A stretch of DNA of 64,000 nucleotides, from the NCBI GenBank assembly GCA_003135055.1, contig PLDF01000457.1, forward strand, positions 3,795 to 67,794, written 5' to 3'. The position numbers and the translations under genes are program-made. The notes under the pieces are model-generated. The model saw only the letters and a list, made by a program, of their open reading frames with translations. It had not been told where the DNA came from and did no database searches. This stretch comes from Bryobacterales bacterium. Lineage in GTDB: Bacteria > Acidobacteriota > Terriglobia > Bryobacterales > Bryobacteraceae. Below are positions 17,121 through 27,500 of this stretch, piece by piece; within the stretch, counting starts at the first letter, position 1; each line of letters starts with the position of its first letter.

Positions 17121-18178
17121 CGTACGCTCTCGACCCTTCGCCTTCCGGCGTAGCGCTATACTCGCGCGCGATCGCGTTCGGCCTCGCCAAGGCCCATCGC
17201 GATTCGCGCTTCACGTTCTATTTCCGGCCGCATCGCTACTTCAAGTCGTTCGGCGCTCAACTGCCCCCGAATGCGCGCCGCGGCTTCATGGCGCCGATGG
17301 GGTCGCTCTTCCACGGCCTCAATCAGCGCCTGCCGCGGTTTCACTCGGGGCCGGCGGTGGCCACCTTTCACGATCTTTTCGTGCTCACGGGCGAATACTC
17401 CACGCCCGAGTTTCGCGCGCGCTTCGCCCATCAGGCGCGGGATGCGGCCGCGCGCGCCGATATGGTAATCGCCATTTCGGAATTCACGCGCAGCCAGGTG
17501 ATCTCGCTGCTAGGCGTGGAACCGGCGCGGGTGCGCGTAATCCATCACGGCGCCCGCGCGCTGGCTTTTCCGGGCGGGGCTATTCATAGCGGCGCTTCAA
17601 CCGTGACGGCTTTGCCCGATAAGACCGCGCGGCAGAAGGTGATTCTGAACGTCGGGGCCATACAGAAGCGCAAGAACATCGCGCGGCTGGTGGAGGCGTT
17701 CGAAGCTGTGGACCCCGCCTGGCGCCTAGTGCTCATCGGTTCGAGCGGCTACGGCGCGGCCCAGATCCACGCCCGCATCGCCGCCAGCCCCGCGCGCGAG
17801 CGTATCTCGGTTTTAGGATACGTCACGCCGGAAGAGCTCGCCGCGTGGTATGCGCGCGCCATGGTCTTCGCCTTCCCCTCGCTCGATGAAGGCTTCGGCA
17901 TGCCGCTGCTGGAGGCCATGACCGCGGGCACGCCCGTGCTCACCTCGACTCGCTCGGCGCTGCCTGAAGTAGCGGGCGAAGCGGCGCTGCTGGCCGATCC
18001 GGAAGACACCGGCGCCCTGGTTCACGCTCTGCAACGGCTGACGCGGGACGAAGAGCTGCGCGCGCGGCTCTCGCGGCTGGGCGTGGAACGCGCACGGCTT
18101 TTCACCTGGGAAAAAGCGGTGGACCAAACCTGGGAGGTCTACAGGGATCTGCTGGCAATTCGGGGACAGGTTCAATAA
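17090..18178 (+). CDS. Family 1 (GT4-like) glycosyltransferase
   Basis: ILNVGAIQKRKNIARLVEAF, AFPSLDEGFGMPLLEAMTAGTPVLTS; TTG start overlapping the previous gene. Confidence 0.9.
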   Translation: MPRPRFCLDVTYALDPSPSGVALYSRAIAFGLAKAHRDSRFTFYFRPHRYFKSFGAQLPPNARRGFMAPMGSLFHGLNQRLPRFHSGPAVATFHDLFVLTGEYSTPEFRARFAHQARDAAARADMVIAISEFTRSQVISLLGVEPARVRVIHHGARALAFPGGAIHSGASTVTALPDKTARQKVILNVGAIQKRKNIARLVEAFEAVDPAWRLVLIGSSGYGAAQIHARIAASPARERISVLGYVTPEELAAWYARAMVFAFPSLDEGFGMPLLEAMTAGTPVLTSTRSALPEVAGEAALLADPEDTGALVHALQRLTRDEELRARLSRLGVERARLFTWEKAVDQTWEVYRDLLAIRGQVQ

Positions 18179-18447
18179 AAAGCGCGACCAAGAGGGTTGC
18201 GCAAGGACGTCGCGGAGGCTCATTTGTCGTCGGGCAATCGGAGACACCCGCCTTGTGCATTGGGGGTGCGCTCAAGGTCCAAAGTGTACCGAAGACTCCG
18301 ATCTTCATTCCGGCCAGGATGACAGCCCGGAAACGCCCTGATTTGTCTGTCGCCGTCTTGTGATGCCAATCAGGGCTTGCCTGTGCCGGTGTGCCTGTTT
18401 CGCCGATTACGCCAACGACTTTTGGCGTAATGATGGGTAACCACCAG

Positions 18448-18798
18448 TCACTGTTTACCATGTGGGTCGTCATGGAACCAAGCATCACGTAGGCATTTCT
18501 TCCCGCCAGAGGGGAGGGTCTGACCTTGGAAATCCGTAGCGATTTCCATCGTAGGGGCAGATTCCAACTGCTCAACGATGAGCTGGCAAATTCTGGTCTG
18601 GTCAGGGGCCATCCTCAGATAAAAGGGGCCGAAAGTTATCATTTCCAGAGTGATCTGGCCATTGAACCCGGCATGGATAGTGGGCGCGGTGAGGTGGACC
18701 ACAATCCCCAGACGAGCGAGGGAACTACGGCCTTCAACTCGCGCGGCAAGCTTAAAGTCGGGGTGGAGATGCACACGCTCACGAGTGACGGCAAGCAT
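18448..18798 (-). pseudogene. dCTP deaminase C-terminal (dUTPase-fold) domain, truncated or stand-alone
   Basis: LAARVEGRSSLARLGIVVHLTAPTIHAGFNGQITLEM matches the dCTP deaminase signature; frame closed by TAA shortly upstream of the ATG. Confidence 0.75.
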
Positions 18799-18856
18799 AT
18801 GGCAGGGATGTTCGCGGAACGGAGGGAAGATGACTGAACCGTCATCCTGTTATTCA

Positions 18857-19117
18857 TTAGGCGAAAACCAAATCGGACTTTGAAGCCCATGCCCGTGGGC
18901 TATCGGCGCCCGGCATCTCAATCAGGGTCTGATCGCCTTTCTCCGCCACAACATATGCTATTACTCTTCCTTCGACTTCATCGCCGTTGTGCGGTAGCCG
19001 GCTAACTTGGACGTTCACTCGGTCCACCAAAAAGGACGAGTCTTTGATGTTGATATGAAACTCGCTCGAAAAGATGCCTTCTGAAACAGTGCGGGTAGCG
19101 TATATGGTTTTTGACAT
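18857..19117 (-). CDS. Hypothetical 86-aa protein immediately upstream of the dCTP-deaminase-like ORF
   Basis: MSKTIYATRTVSEGIFSSEFHINIKDSSFLVDRV...; in-frame within ORF 18857..19372; TAATGA at its stop. Confidence 0.5.
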   Translation of the reverse strand: MSKTIYATRTVSEGIFSSEFHINIKDSSFLVDRVNVQVSRLPHNGDEVEGRVIAYVVAEKGDQTLIEMPGADSPRAWASKSDLVFA

Positions 19118-19250
19118 TTTCCGGGACGCTCCCACCCATGGGCTTCCACTCGACTTTACTTCATTAGAATACCTCGGAACCGAGCGAAATAGCCGGCAAA
19201 GCCCTGCCCGCCCGGCCAGCGCGACTGGTATCATGAACACCAGAGGCTCT

Positions 19251-20528
19251 ATGTCCGAACCACTCAATCGGCGCGATTTCCTGAAAGCGGCCGCCATCGC
19301 CGCCGGCCCCGCCGTCATCTCCGCCCGCGGCGCCAATGAGAAGATCAACATCGGCTGGATCGGCGTCGGCACGCGCGGTTACGCCGCCCTCGATTGGCTC
19401 CATACCGCCGCGCCCAACGACGTCCGGATCACCGCCATCTGCGATACCTATCAGGGCTACATTGAGCGCGCCCAGGATCGCATGAAAACCGTCTGGGGCA
19501 ACACTCCCAAGGTCTACGCCGATTATCGCGAATTGCTCGCCGACCCATCCATCGACGCCGTCTACATAATGACGCCCGAGCATCTGCACCACGAAATGGG
19601 CGTCGCCGCGATGAAGGCCAACAAGCACATGTATATCGAGAAGCCCTTGGCCCACACCATCGAAGAGGGCTACGACATTGTGCACGCGTGGGAAAAATCC
19701 GGCAAGATCGCGCAGGTCGGCACGCAGAACCGCAGCTCGTCGATTTACAAACGGGCCAAGGAGCTCATCGACAAGGGCATGATCGGCGACGCCCACTTCG
19801 TGCGCGCCTTCTGGTACCGCAACTCGCTGCCCAACGACCCCGCTTGGCGCTACGTCATCCCGCCCGAAGCCACCACCGCCAACACCGATTGGAACCGTTT
19901 CCTGGGCCCCGCGACTAAGCGGCCGTGGAGCCCCGAGCGCTACTTCCAGTGGCGGCTCTACTGGGATTATTCCGGCGGCATTTCCACCGACCTGCTGGTG
20001 CACCAGACCGACATCGTCAACTATCTCTGCGGCAAGACCGTGCCCAAAACCTGCATCGCCTCCGGCGGCATCTATCGCTGGACCGACAAGAACGACGATC
20101 GCGAAGTCCCCGATACCTTCAGCGCCATTTACGAGTACCCCGACAATTTCCAGATCAATTACAGTTGCTACTTCGGTAACGATCACTACGGCTATGGCGA
20201 GCAGATCTGCGGCAATGAAGGAACCATCGAAGTGATGAACCGCCAGGACCTTTACTTCACGCCCGAGTCGTTCAAAGGCAAGCCGCCCGACGCCGTCAAG
20301 TCGCGCGAGCCCATCCACCTCAACGGAAAGGCCGATTTCAACGAGGGCGATGGCGCCATCAGCCATTTCCGCAATTACATTCAGTCGATCCTCGGCAATG
20401 AGAAGCCGATTGCGCCGCCCACCATCGGCCAGCAGGCCGCCATTTCCGGGCACATGGCCACCATCTCCTTCAAGAACCAGAAGAAGGTGATTTGGGACGA
20501 GGCCGCCAGCAAGGTCCATTTCGCGTAG
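19251..20528 (+). CDS. Gfo/Idh/MocA-family oxidoreductase with Tat signal
   Basis: LNRRDFLKAAAIAAGPAV Tat motif; INIGWIGVGTRG, YIEKPLAHT. Confidence 0.92.
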   Translation: MSEPLNRRDFLKAAAIAAGPAVISARGANEKINIGWIGVGTRGYAALDWLHTAAPNDVRITAICDTYQGYIERAQDRMKTVWGNTPKVYADYRELLADPSIDAVYIMTPEHLHHEMGVAAMKANKHMYIEKPLAHTIEEGYDIVHAWEKSGKIAQVGTQNRSSSIYKRAKELIDKGMIGDAHFVRAFWYRNSLPNDPAWRYVIPPEATTANTDWNRFLGPATKRPWSPERYFQWRLYWDYSGGISTDLLVHQTDIVNYLCGKTVPKTCIASGGIYRWTDKNDDREVPDTFSAIYEYPDNFQINYSCYFGNDHYGYGEQICGNEGTIEVMNRQDLYFTPESFKGKPPDAVKSREPIHLNGKADFNEGDGAISHFRNYIQSILGNEKPIAPPTIGQQAAISGHMATISFKNQKKVIWDEAASKVHFA

Positions 20529-20534
20529 GCGTCC

Positions 20535-21569
20535 ATGGCCGCCGCCGCCCGCACCGCGACTCTCGTCACCCGCGCCCAACCGCGGTGGATTATCGGACCC
20601 GGCGTCGACTTATCCCTGGTTATCGGCAGCTCAGCCGCAGGTTACCTCTACTTACTGCTCTATGTGGCGATGCACGTGCCCATCACCTATCTCTGGTGGT
20701 TCTGGTCGGTAGGTCTCGACGGCACTCACATCTTCGGCACCGCCTCGCGAACGTTCTTCGATGGCGAAGCGCGCGCGAAACACCCGAAGTTACTGTTCGG
20801 CAGCCTGCTGTTTTTCTTTTCGCTTGGACCGATCATGGTTCTCGCCGGGCTCAAAGGCTGGCTGGCGCTATTAGTCGGCGTGTGGGCTTACTATCACGTG
20901 GTGAAGCAACACTACGGCTTCATGGTTCTCTACAAGGTCAAGAACCGCGACTTAGCCCGCCTTGATAACAATCTCGACCGTCTGTTTCTCAACGTGATGC
21001 TGATCTTCCCGCCGTTCCACCGCTTCTTCATCAACCATCCTGAGGAGTTAGGGCTGCCCTTCCGCCCGCTGCATAACTTAGCCGCTCCCGCGTGGACGCT
21101 CGTGATCGCCGTCGCCGCGGCGTATCTCGCTCGCCAGGCCGTGCGCTATCGGGCGGGCGATCCTCCCGATATTCCGAAATTTCTGTTGTTCGCGGGCGTG
21201 ATTCCGCTGCACTGGCTCACTTTCGCTTACATGAGCTGGCAGGCCGCGGTGCCCACGGTGACCATCGTACACAACTTGCAGTATCACGCTCTGGTGTGGT
21301 TCCACAATCGCAACCGCTATGGCGGCCCGGATAGCGAACGGAAGCACGGCGCGGTTCCGGCCGCCATCGGCCGCCACTTACTCGCCTATATCGGCATCGC
21401 GCTGGCCTTCAGCGCGCTTTACCGCATCCCCGGCTTTCAACTGGGTAGCTCGAGCGACCTGGCTTTCGGCTTCTTCTGCGGTTTCGGCCTGACGCACTAT
21501 TTCCTCGATAGCCGCATCTGGCGCGTACGCCACGATCCCGGCCTGCGCGCAGCGTTGGGGATGGGGTAA
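20535..21569 (+). CDS. Hypothetical multi-pass membrane protein
   Basis: Several hydrophobic segments; VGVWAYYHVVKQHYGFMVLY and IVHNLQYHALVWFHNRNRYG His-containing motifs. Confidence 0.8.
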   Translation: MAAAARTATLVTRAQPRWIIGPGVDLSLVIGSSAAGYLYLLLYVAMHVPITYLWWFWSVGLDGTHIFGTASRTFFDGEARAKHPKLLFGSLLFFFSLGPIMVLAGLKGWLALLVGVWAYYHVVKQHYGFMVLYKVKNRDLARLDNNLDRLFLNVMLIFPPFHRFFINHPEELGLPFRPLHNLAAPAWTLVIAVAAAYLARQAVRYRAGDPPDIPKFLLFAGVIPLHWLTFAYMSWQAAVPTVTIVHNLQYHALVWFHNRNRYGGPDSERKHGAVPAAIGRHLLAYIGIALAFSALYRIPGFQLGSSSDLAFGFFCGFGLTHYFLDSRIWRVRHDPGLRAALGMG

Positions 21570-21610
21570 CGCCGGCGGTCTTGGTAGCGCCGGCGGTCTT
21601 GCCGCCGGTT
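21566..21610. repeat. Dispersed palindromic repeat (gtaacgccggcggtcttg... with internal tandem copy)
   Basis: Inverse match to 12554-12582. Confidence 0.75.
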
Positions 21611-21680
21611 TATTCTCATCGCGCAACGCACCGGAAAGCGGATTAGATTCGCGGCCTCGCGCCGCTTGCTACTCTGAACC

Positions 21681-22517
21681 TTGATCCCCGAAAAAGCCCG
21701 CTGGCGCCCCACCGCCAGCTATCTCATGGAAACCGAGGCGCACGTCTACGCTTTGGCGATCGCCGCCAGCGTTCTGCTCTCGTTCTACCCCTTCCTCACA
21801 GTGATGGTCTCCTTCTGCCGCAACATCCTGCATTGGCCCGCGGCCGTACAGGCGATCTACATCGCCCTCGACGATTACTTCCCCGGCGATCTCGGCGTTT
21901 TCGTCCGCCACAATCCGCCTCGCCAATCCATTCAGGTCGGCTCCATGCTGCTGCTGTTGCTCACTGCCAACGGCGTCTTCGAACCGCTGGAAGTGGCGCT
22001 CAATCGCGCCTGGCGCGCGCCGCGCAATCGTCCTTACTGGCGCAACCAACTGGTGGCGCTGGGCATGATCTTCGCCTGCGGATCGCTCGCGCTGCTCTCC
22101 CTGATGTTCACCGCGCTCAACCGCAAATGGCTGGGCGATTGGGCCGGCGCGCATGAAAGCGCAGTGTGGCTGAACCTGATCGTCTTCAAACTCGCCGCCG
22201 TGCCGCTTTCCATCCTGGCGCTATTCCTGATCTACTGGATTCTGCCGAACTGCAAGATCGATCCCCGTCACGTTGCGCCCGCCGCCATCCTTGTAGGGTT
22301 GATCCTCGAAGCCCTGAAGTACCTCAACCTCCTGGTATGGCGTCTCATGCAGAACAAAATCAGCGCCGAGTATGGCGTTTTCCAGCATTCCGCCACCATC
22401 CTCCTATGGAGCTTCACCGCCTCGATGATCGTCCTGGCAGGCGCCGAATGGAGCGCCGGGAAAAACCTCGACGCAGAGACGCAGAGACGCGGAGGCAGCG
22501 CAGAGAAAGTACTTTAA
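21681..22517 (+). CDS. YihY/BrkB-family inner membrane protein
   Basis: Multi-TM, SFYPFLTVMVSF, YWILPNCKIDPRHVAPAAILVGLILEALKY; C-terminal DAETQRRGGSAEKVL is repeat-derived. Confidence 0.85.
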   Translation: MIPEKARWRPTASYLMETEAHVYALAIAASVLLSFYPFLTVMVSFCRNILHWPAAVQAIYIALDDYFPGDLGVFVRHNPPRQSIQVGSMLLLLLTANGVFEPLEVALNRAWRAPRNRPYWRNQLVALGMIFACGSLALLSLMFTALNRKWLGDWAGAHESAVWLNLIVFKLAAVPLSILALFLIYWILPNCKIDPRHVAPAAILVGLILEALKYLNLLVWRLMQNKISAEYGVFQHSATILLWSFTASMIVLAGAEWSAGKNLDAETQRRGGSAEKVL

Positions 22518-22563
22518 TGTCCTCTCTGCGCCGATCTCTGCGTCTCAGCGTCTCTGCGTCGAA
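22469..22563. repeat. Inverted dispersed repeat (gacgcagagacgcagagacgcgg...tctctgcgtc)
   Basis: Complementary arms; partial copy at 37310-37341. Confidence 0.85.
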
Positions 22564-22629
22564 AAGACACTCTCCCCTATCTCTCCCCCGTCTCCGGATT
22601 CGCTATCATTAAGACGCTAGGAACTTACT

Positions 22630-22806
22630 ATGAGGGATTGGAAAGCCATCGCCAAAGCCAGCGGTTCAACACTCACCGGCAAAGATCTGGATGCCGTTAC
22701 CCTGCCTTTGGCGACGCTCGAAGAAACCTTCCGTCCCTTGGCCAAGAGTCTGCCTCCCGATCTGGAGCCCTCCGTTGAGTTCCGTATGGAGGCGGACGTC
22801 GAGTGA
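22630..22806 (+). CDS. 58-aa GatC/AtzG (DUF4089)-like small protein upstream of amidase
   Basis: [62 protein letters not shown] overlap with the amidase start; absent from the ORF track because of length. Confidence 0.6.
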   Translation: MRDWKAIAKASGSTLTGKDLDAVTLPLATLEETFRPLAKSLPPDLEPSVEFRMEADVE

Positions 22807-24188
22807 CCATCCGCGAAGCCGCCGATGCAATCCGCGACAAGCGCGTTTCTCCGGTCGAATTAGCCGCCGCCGCTATCTTGCGCATCGGCCGGCTGGATTC
22901 CACTCTCCGCGCCTTCATCACCGTCACCGCCGATTACGCCATGATGCGCGCGCGCCAGGCCGAAACCGAGCTCGCCGGCGGGCGCGACCGCGGACCTCTG
23001 CACGGCATCCCCATCGCCGTCAAAGATCTCTTCGCCATGCGCGGCGTGCGCACCACCGCGGGCTCCAGGATTTTCGAAAACGACGTTCCCGATTTCGATT
23101 CGACGGTTGTCGAGCGGCTCGAAGCCGCCGGCGCCGTGATTCTCGGCAAGCTCAACATGCACGAGCTTGCCTACGGGGTCACGTCCGCCAATCCGCACTT
23201 CGGCATAGTCCGCAATCCGTGGAATACGGAGCGCAGTCCCGGCGGGTCGAGCGGCGGATCGGGCGCGGCCGTCGCCGCGAATATCGTCTTCGGGGCCATG
23301 GGCAGCGATACCGGGGGATCCATCCGTATCCCCGCCTCGTTCTGCGGCACGGTGGGGCTCAAACCCACGTACGGGCGCGTCAGCCGCTACGGCGCAATGC
23401 CGCTGGGGTACTCGCTGGATCATATGGGCCCCCTAACGCGCTGTGTCCGCGATGCGGGTCTTTTCTTGAACGCCATCGCCGGCCGCGACCGCCGCGACGA
23501 CGCTTCTTCGCGCCGTCCGGTGATCGATTTCGTTCCCGGCGACGGCTGTTCGCTCCGCGGCATTCGCATCGGCTTCCCGGAGAATTTCTACTTCGAGCGG
23601 CTTCACCCGGAAGTGGAGTCGGCCGTTCGCGGCGCCATCGCGCGCGCCGAATCGCTGGGCGCGGAAATCAAACCTGTCCGCGTCCCCGATATCGCTGCAT
23701 TGAACGCCGTCGGGCAAGTGATCCTGCTATCGGAAGCTTCGGCCGTCATGGAGCCGTACCTGGAATCTCGCGAACTCTTCGGCGCCGACGTTCTCACGCG
23801 CCTCGATCAGGGCCGCCTCATTCCCGCCACCGATTACATCAACGCGCAGCGCATTCGGCGCGGGCTGCGCGTCGAGTTCGACAAGCTCTGGTCCGGGGTC
23901 GATTGCATCTTTACACCCGCCACTCCCAACACCGCCCCGGGAATCGGTGAGACCACCGTCAACCTGGGCGGCCGCGACGAGGATGCGCGCCTTGCCGCGA
24001 CCCGTCTGGCGCGCGGCATCAACGTTCTTGGGCTACCCGCCCTTTCCATTCCGTGCGGACTCAGTGGATCGGGTCTTCCCATCGGGCTGCAGATCCTGGG
24101 CGCCGCTTTCGACGAGGCCACGATTCTGAGAGTCGGCGCGGCGTTGGAGGATGGAGGAGTGAGTATTCCCCCATGCCCTCTGAGCTAA
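22803..24188 (+). CDS. Amidase signature family protein (AtzE/GatA-like)
   Basis: [77 protein letters not shown]. Confidence 0.95.
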   Translation: MTIREAADAIRDKRVSPVELAAAAILRIGRLDSTLRAFITVTADYAMMRARQAETELAGGRDRGPLHGIPIAVKDLFAMRGVRTTAGSRIFENDVPDFDSTVVERLEAAGAVILGKLNMHELAYGVTSANPHFGIVRNPWNTERSPGGSSGGSGAAVAANIVFGAMGSDTGGSIRIPASFCGTVGLKPTYGRVSRYGAMPLGYSLDHMGPLTRCVRDAGLFLNAIAGRDRRDDASSRRPVIDFVPGDGCSLRGIRIGFPENFYFERLHPEVESAVRGAIARAESLGAEIKPVRVPDIAALNAVGQVILLSEASAVMEPYLESRELFGADVLTRLDQGRLIPATDYINAQRIRRGLRVEFDKLWSGVDCIFTPATPNTAPGIGETTVNLGGRDEDARLAATRLARGINVLGLPALSIPCGLSGSGLPIGLQILGAAFDEATILRVGAALEDGGVSIPPCPLS

Positions 24189-24568
24189 GTTCGGCTCGTT
24201 AAATGTGATAGGTATTTTACGTACAAATAGCTTATTTGAGCCCCCTGGAATCCGTTGAATGGTAGCAGCGTCTCTACGCAAATTCATATCCCTGTAATAT
24301 ACTGATTATAAAACTACTTACTAATAGTGTCCGAGTTTTGGAAGTTAACCGGTGTGACGCCGTAACTACCTTCCGCCGGAATAGCCCGCGGCCGATAGGT
24401 TTTAACTCATTGAAAAATAAAGAAATGATCGAATCCGAACCGTGGGTCTCAACGTGCGTTAGCCGGACTATTACGCTAACGGCCAAGTTGTCCCACAAAC
24501 ACGAAGGACAGAAGGTCACAAACTCGAAGTACAGAATAAGGAGAATCCAGGTGTTTGAGAGGAAAGCA

Positions 24569-27500
24569 ATGAGAGTCAGCATGCGGCATTTTGCATTGTT
24601 CGCACTGTTATCCCCGCTCTGCGCAGCCATGTTCGCGCAGAGTATTAGCGGCGATCTTACCGGTACGGTTTTTGACGCCAGCGGCGCAATTGTCGCTAAT
24701 GCCGCTATCTCGGCCAAGAATGATGCGACGGGTGTCGAGACCGGCACTAAATCCACCAATACAGGTGAATACCGGCTGAGCAATCTGCCCGCCGGTAGTT
24801 ACACCATTACCGTTTTGGCCGCCGGATTTAGCCAAAGCCAGACCAAGGGCATTCAGGTTGCGATCAATCAGAGCCAGACCGCCAACTTCACGCTGCAGGT
24901 TGGCGGCACCACTCAAACTGTGGAAGTGATTGAATCCGCCGCCACCATCGATACCACCACCGCGCAAGTGCAGGGTACCTTCAGCGCGGCGCAGGCCATG
25001 GATCTGCCGACGGCTTCTTCGGGCTCCGGCGTCCTCAATCTCTCACTGCTGAACGCGGGCGTGGCTACCTCCGGATCGGTGGGCGCCGGCTCGGGACCAA
25101 CTGTGGGCGGCATGCGTCCGCGCAATAACAACTTCACCATTGAAGGCATCGACAATAACAGCGGCAGCGTCACCGGGCCGATCGTCATGATCCCCAACGA
25201 TTCCGTGGCGGAGCTGACCGTTCTTCAGAATCAGTTCTCGCCTGAGTTCGGCCACTCTTCGGGCGGCCAATTCAACCAGGTAGTCAAGAGCGGTGGCAAC
25301 CAGATTCACGGCTCGGCCTACGAATACCTGGAGAACCGCAACCTCAATGCGGCCGATAACCTGTCCTTCATCGATGGCAACCCGCTGCATCCCCGCTTCG
25401 ATAGCAACCGCTTCGGCGGAACCGTCAGCGGACCTATCAGGAAGAACAAGCTGTTCTTCTTCTTCAATTACGAATACAACCCCATCGGCGGCACGTCGTC
25501 CTCCGGCCTGATCTTCGCCCCGACGCAACAGGGCTACAGTCAGCTCTCCTCGATCCCGGGCATCAACCAGACTAATCTGAGCGTTATGAAGCAGTACCTG
25601 GGCGCGGCTCCGTCGGCAGTGCCGGTGGCAGGTACGCCCTACAGCGCACCCGTCCTCATCTACAATGCGAACGAAAGCCTGGGCTGGACCCCGGCGCAGA
25701 CCGCCGCCGCCGTATCGATTCCCGTCGGGCAGATCTCGATTGCGGCTCCAAGCTACACCAATAGCGAGAACGCCGTGGCGTCTATCGACGACAACATTTC
25801 CGATAACGACAATCTGCGTTTCCGTTTCATTCTCAATCGCAGCGGCTCCATCGACACTGCGGCCAGCCTGCCGGTCTTCTTCCAGATAACGCCCACCAAT
25901 GGCTATGTCACCACCTTTTCCGAGTACCACACTTTCGCGCCAACGCTGACCAACGAGTTCCGGTTGGGGTACAACCGCCTGGCCACCAGTCTTCCGGCCG
26001 GCAACTTCACCTTTCCAGGGCTCGATCAATTTCCCAACATAGTGCTTTACGAATTGGGCGGCGTGAGCATCGGCCCCGACGGCAGCGCGCCCCAGTTCGG
26101 ATTCCAGAACTTGTACCAGTTGACGGACAACGTATCCTGGGTCAAGGGAAATCACAACTTCAAGTTCGGTTTCGATGGATGGCGCATGATCGCTCCGCAG
26201 AGCTTCACCCAGCGCTCGCGCGGCGATTATGAGTGGTCTTACCTTTCCGACTACCTCTTCGACTTTAACCCCGATTATCTGGCGCAACGCTCGCTGGGCA
26301 ATGTGATCTACTATGGCAATCGCTGGTTTGTGGGAGGCTATGCCAACGACACCTGGAAAATCCGTCCCAACTTCACCGTCAATCTGGGTATCCGGCTGGA
26401 GCACGAGACCATTCCGCTCAGCGAGCATACGCAGACGCTGAACGCAGTCTCCAACACGCCGGGAGTCATTATATTCCAGAATCCGCAAGCTCAGCGAATT
26501 AATCCCATGCCGCGCGTCGGTCTGGCATATTCGCCTGGTAAGAGCGGCAAGACGTCTATTCGCGCCGGCTTCGGCGTCAGCTACGACGTGCTGTACGACA
26601 ACCAGGGACTTCTTTCGCTGCCGCCGGAACTCACTACCACGGTGGATGTTACCGGCCTGAACCAGGGAGGATTCCTTGCCAATGGCGGCATCGCTCCCAA
26701 CGCCTCCGGAGTAGCGCTGACACCTGCGCAGCTAAGGGCCGGAACGGGAGCCTACATTAATAACGAAGTCCGCCCGAAAGCGCTGCAGTGGAACATCGGC
26801 ATCCAGCACGTCTTCGCCAATAACTACACTATCGAGAGCCGCTACTTGGGCACGCGCGGCATCGACCTCCCGGTGCAGGATCAGTTGAACCGCCAACCCA
26901 CGGTTACTCCCTCGAACGCCCTGCCGGTATACTTCACCGCGCCAAGCCAGGCTACGCTCAATTCACTCACGAATAACCTTGCCAACCTGACCAACGCTTA
27001 TAACGCAGGAGGAGACATCGTGCCCGGCTACCTGAATGCCGGCTTTACGGGCATCATCACATCGTACCAGCCTTGGGGAAACTCCACCTATCACGGTTGG
27101 GCGAACCAATTCACGCGCCGGTTCTCCAACGGGCTGCAATTCGTCACGGCTTACACATGGAGCCACGCGATTGACGATTCCACAGCCGATGTCTTCAGCA
27201 CCTATGTGACCCCGCGCCGTCCGCAGGACGCACGCAATCTGCGGCCCGACCGCTCCAACTCGGCGCTCGATCACGCCAACCGCCTCACCTCCGAGCTGAT
27301 CTACGACTGGCGGCCCTTCAAGAGCGGCAATTGGATAATGAAAAACATCGTCGGCAACTGGGAGATGGCTCCTGTCTACACTTATCAGACTGGAACGTGG
27401 GCGACCGTTCAAAGCGGCCTCGATTCCAACCTGAACGGCGATACGGCGGGCGACCGCACCATCGTCAACCCCAGCGGGAATAATAACATTGGCTCCGGCA

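Noticed and set aside
18102-18575. 157-aa minus-strand ORF
   Set aside because: Overlaps the glycosyltransferase 3' end and competes with the better-supported dCTP-deaminase-like frame.
19164-20579. 471-aa minus-strand ORF
   Set aside because: Antisense shadow of the Gfo/Idh/MocA oxidoreductase.
25043-26488. 481-aa minus-strand ORF
   Set aside because: Antisense shadow of the TonB-dependent receptor.
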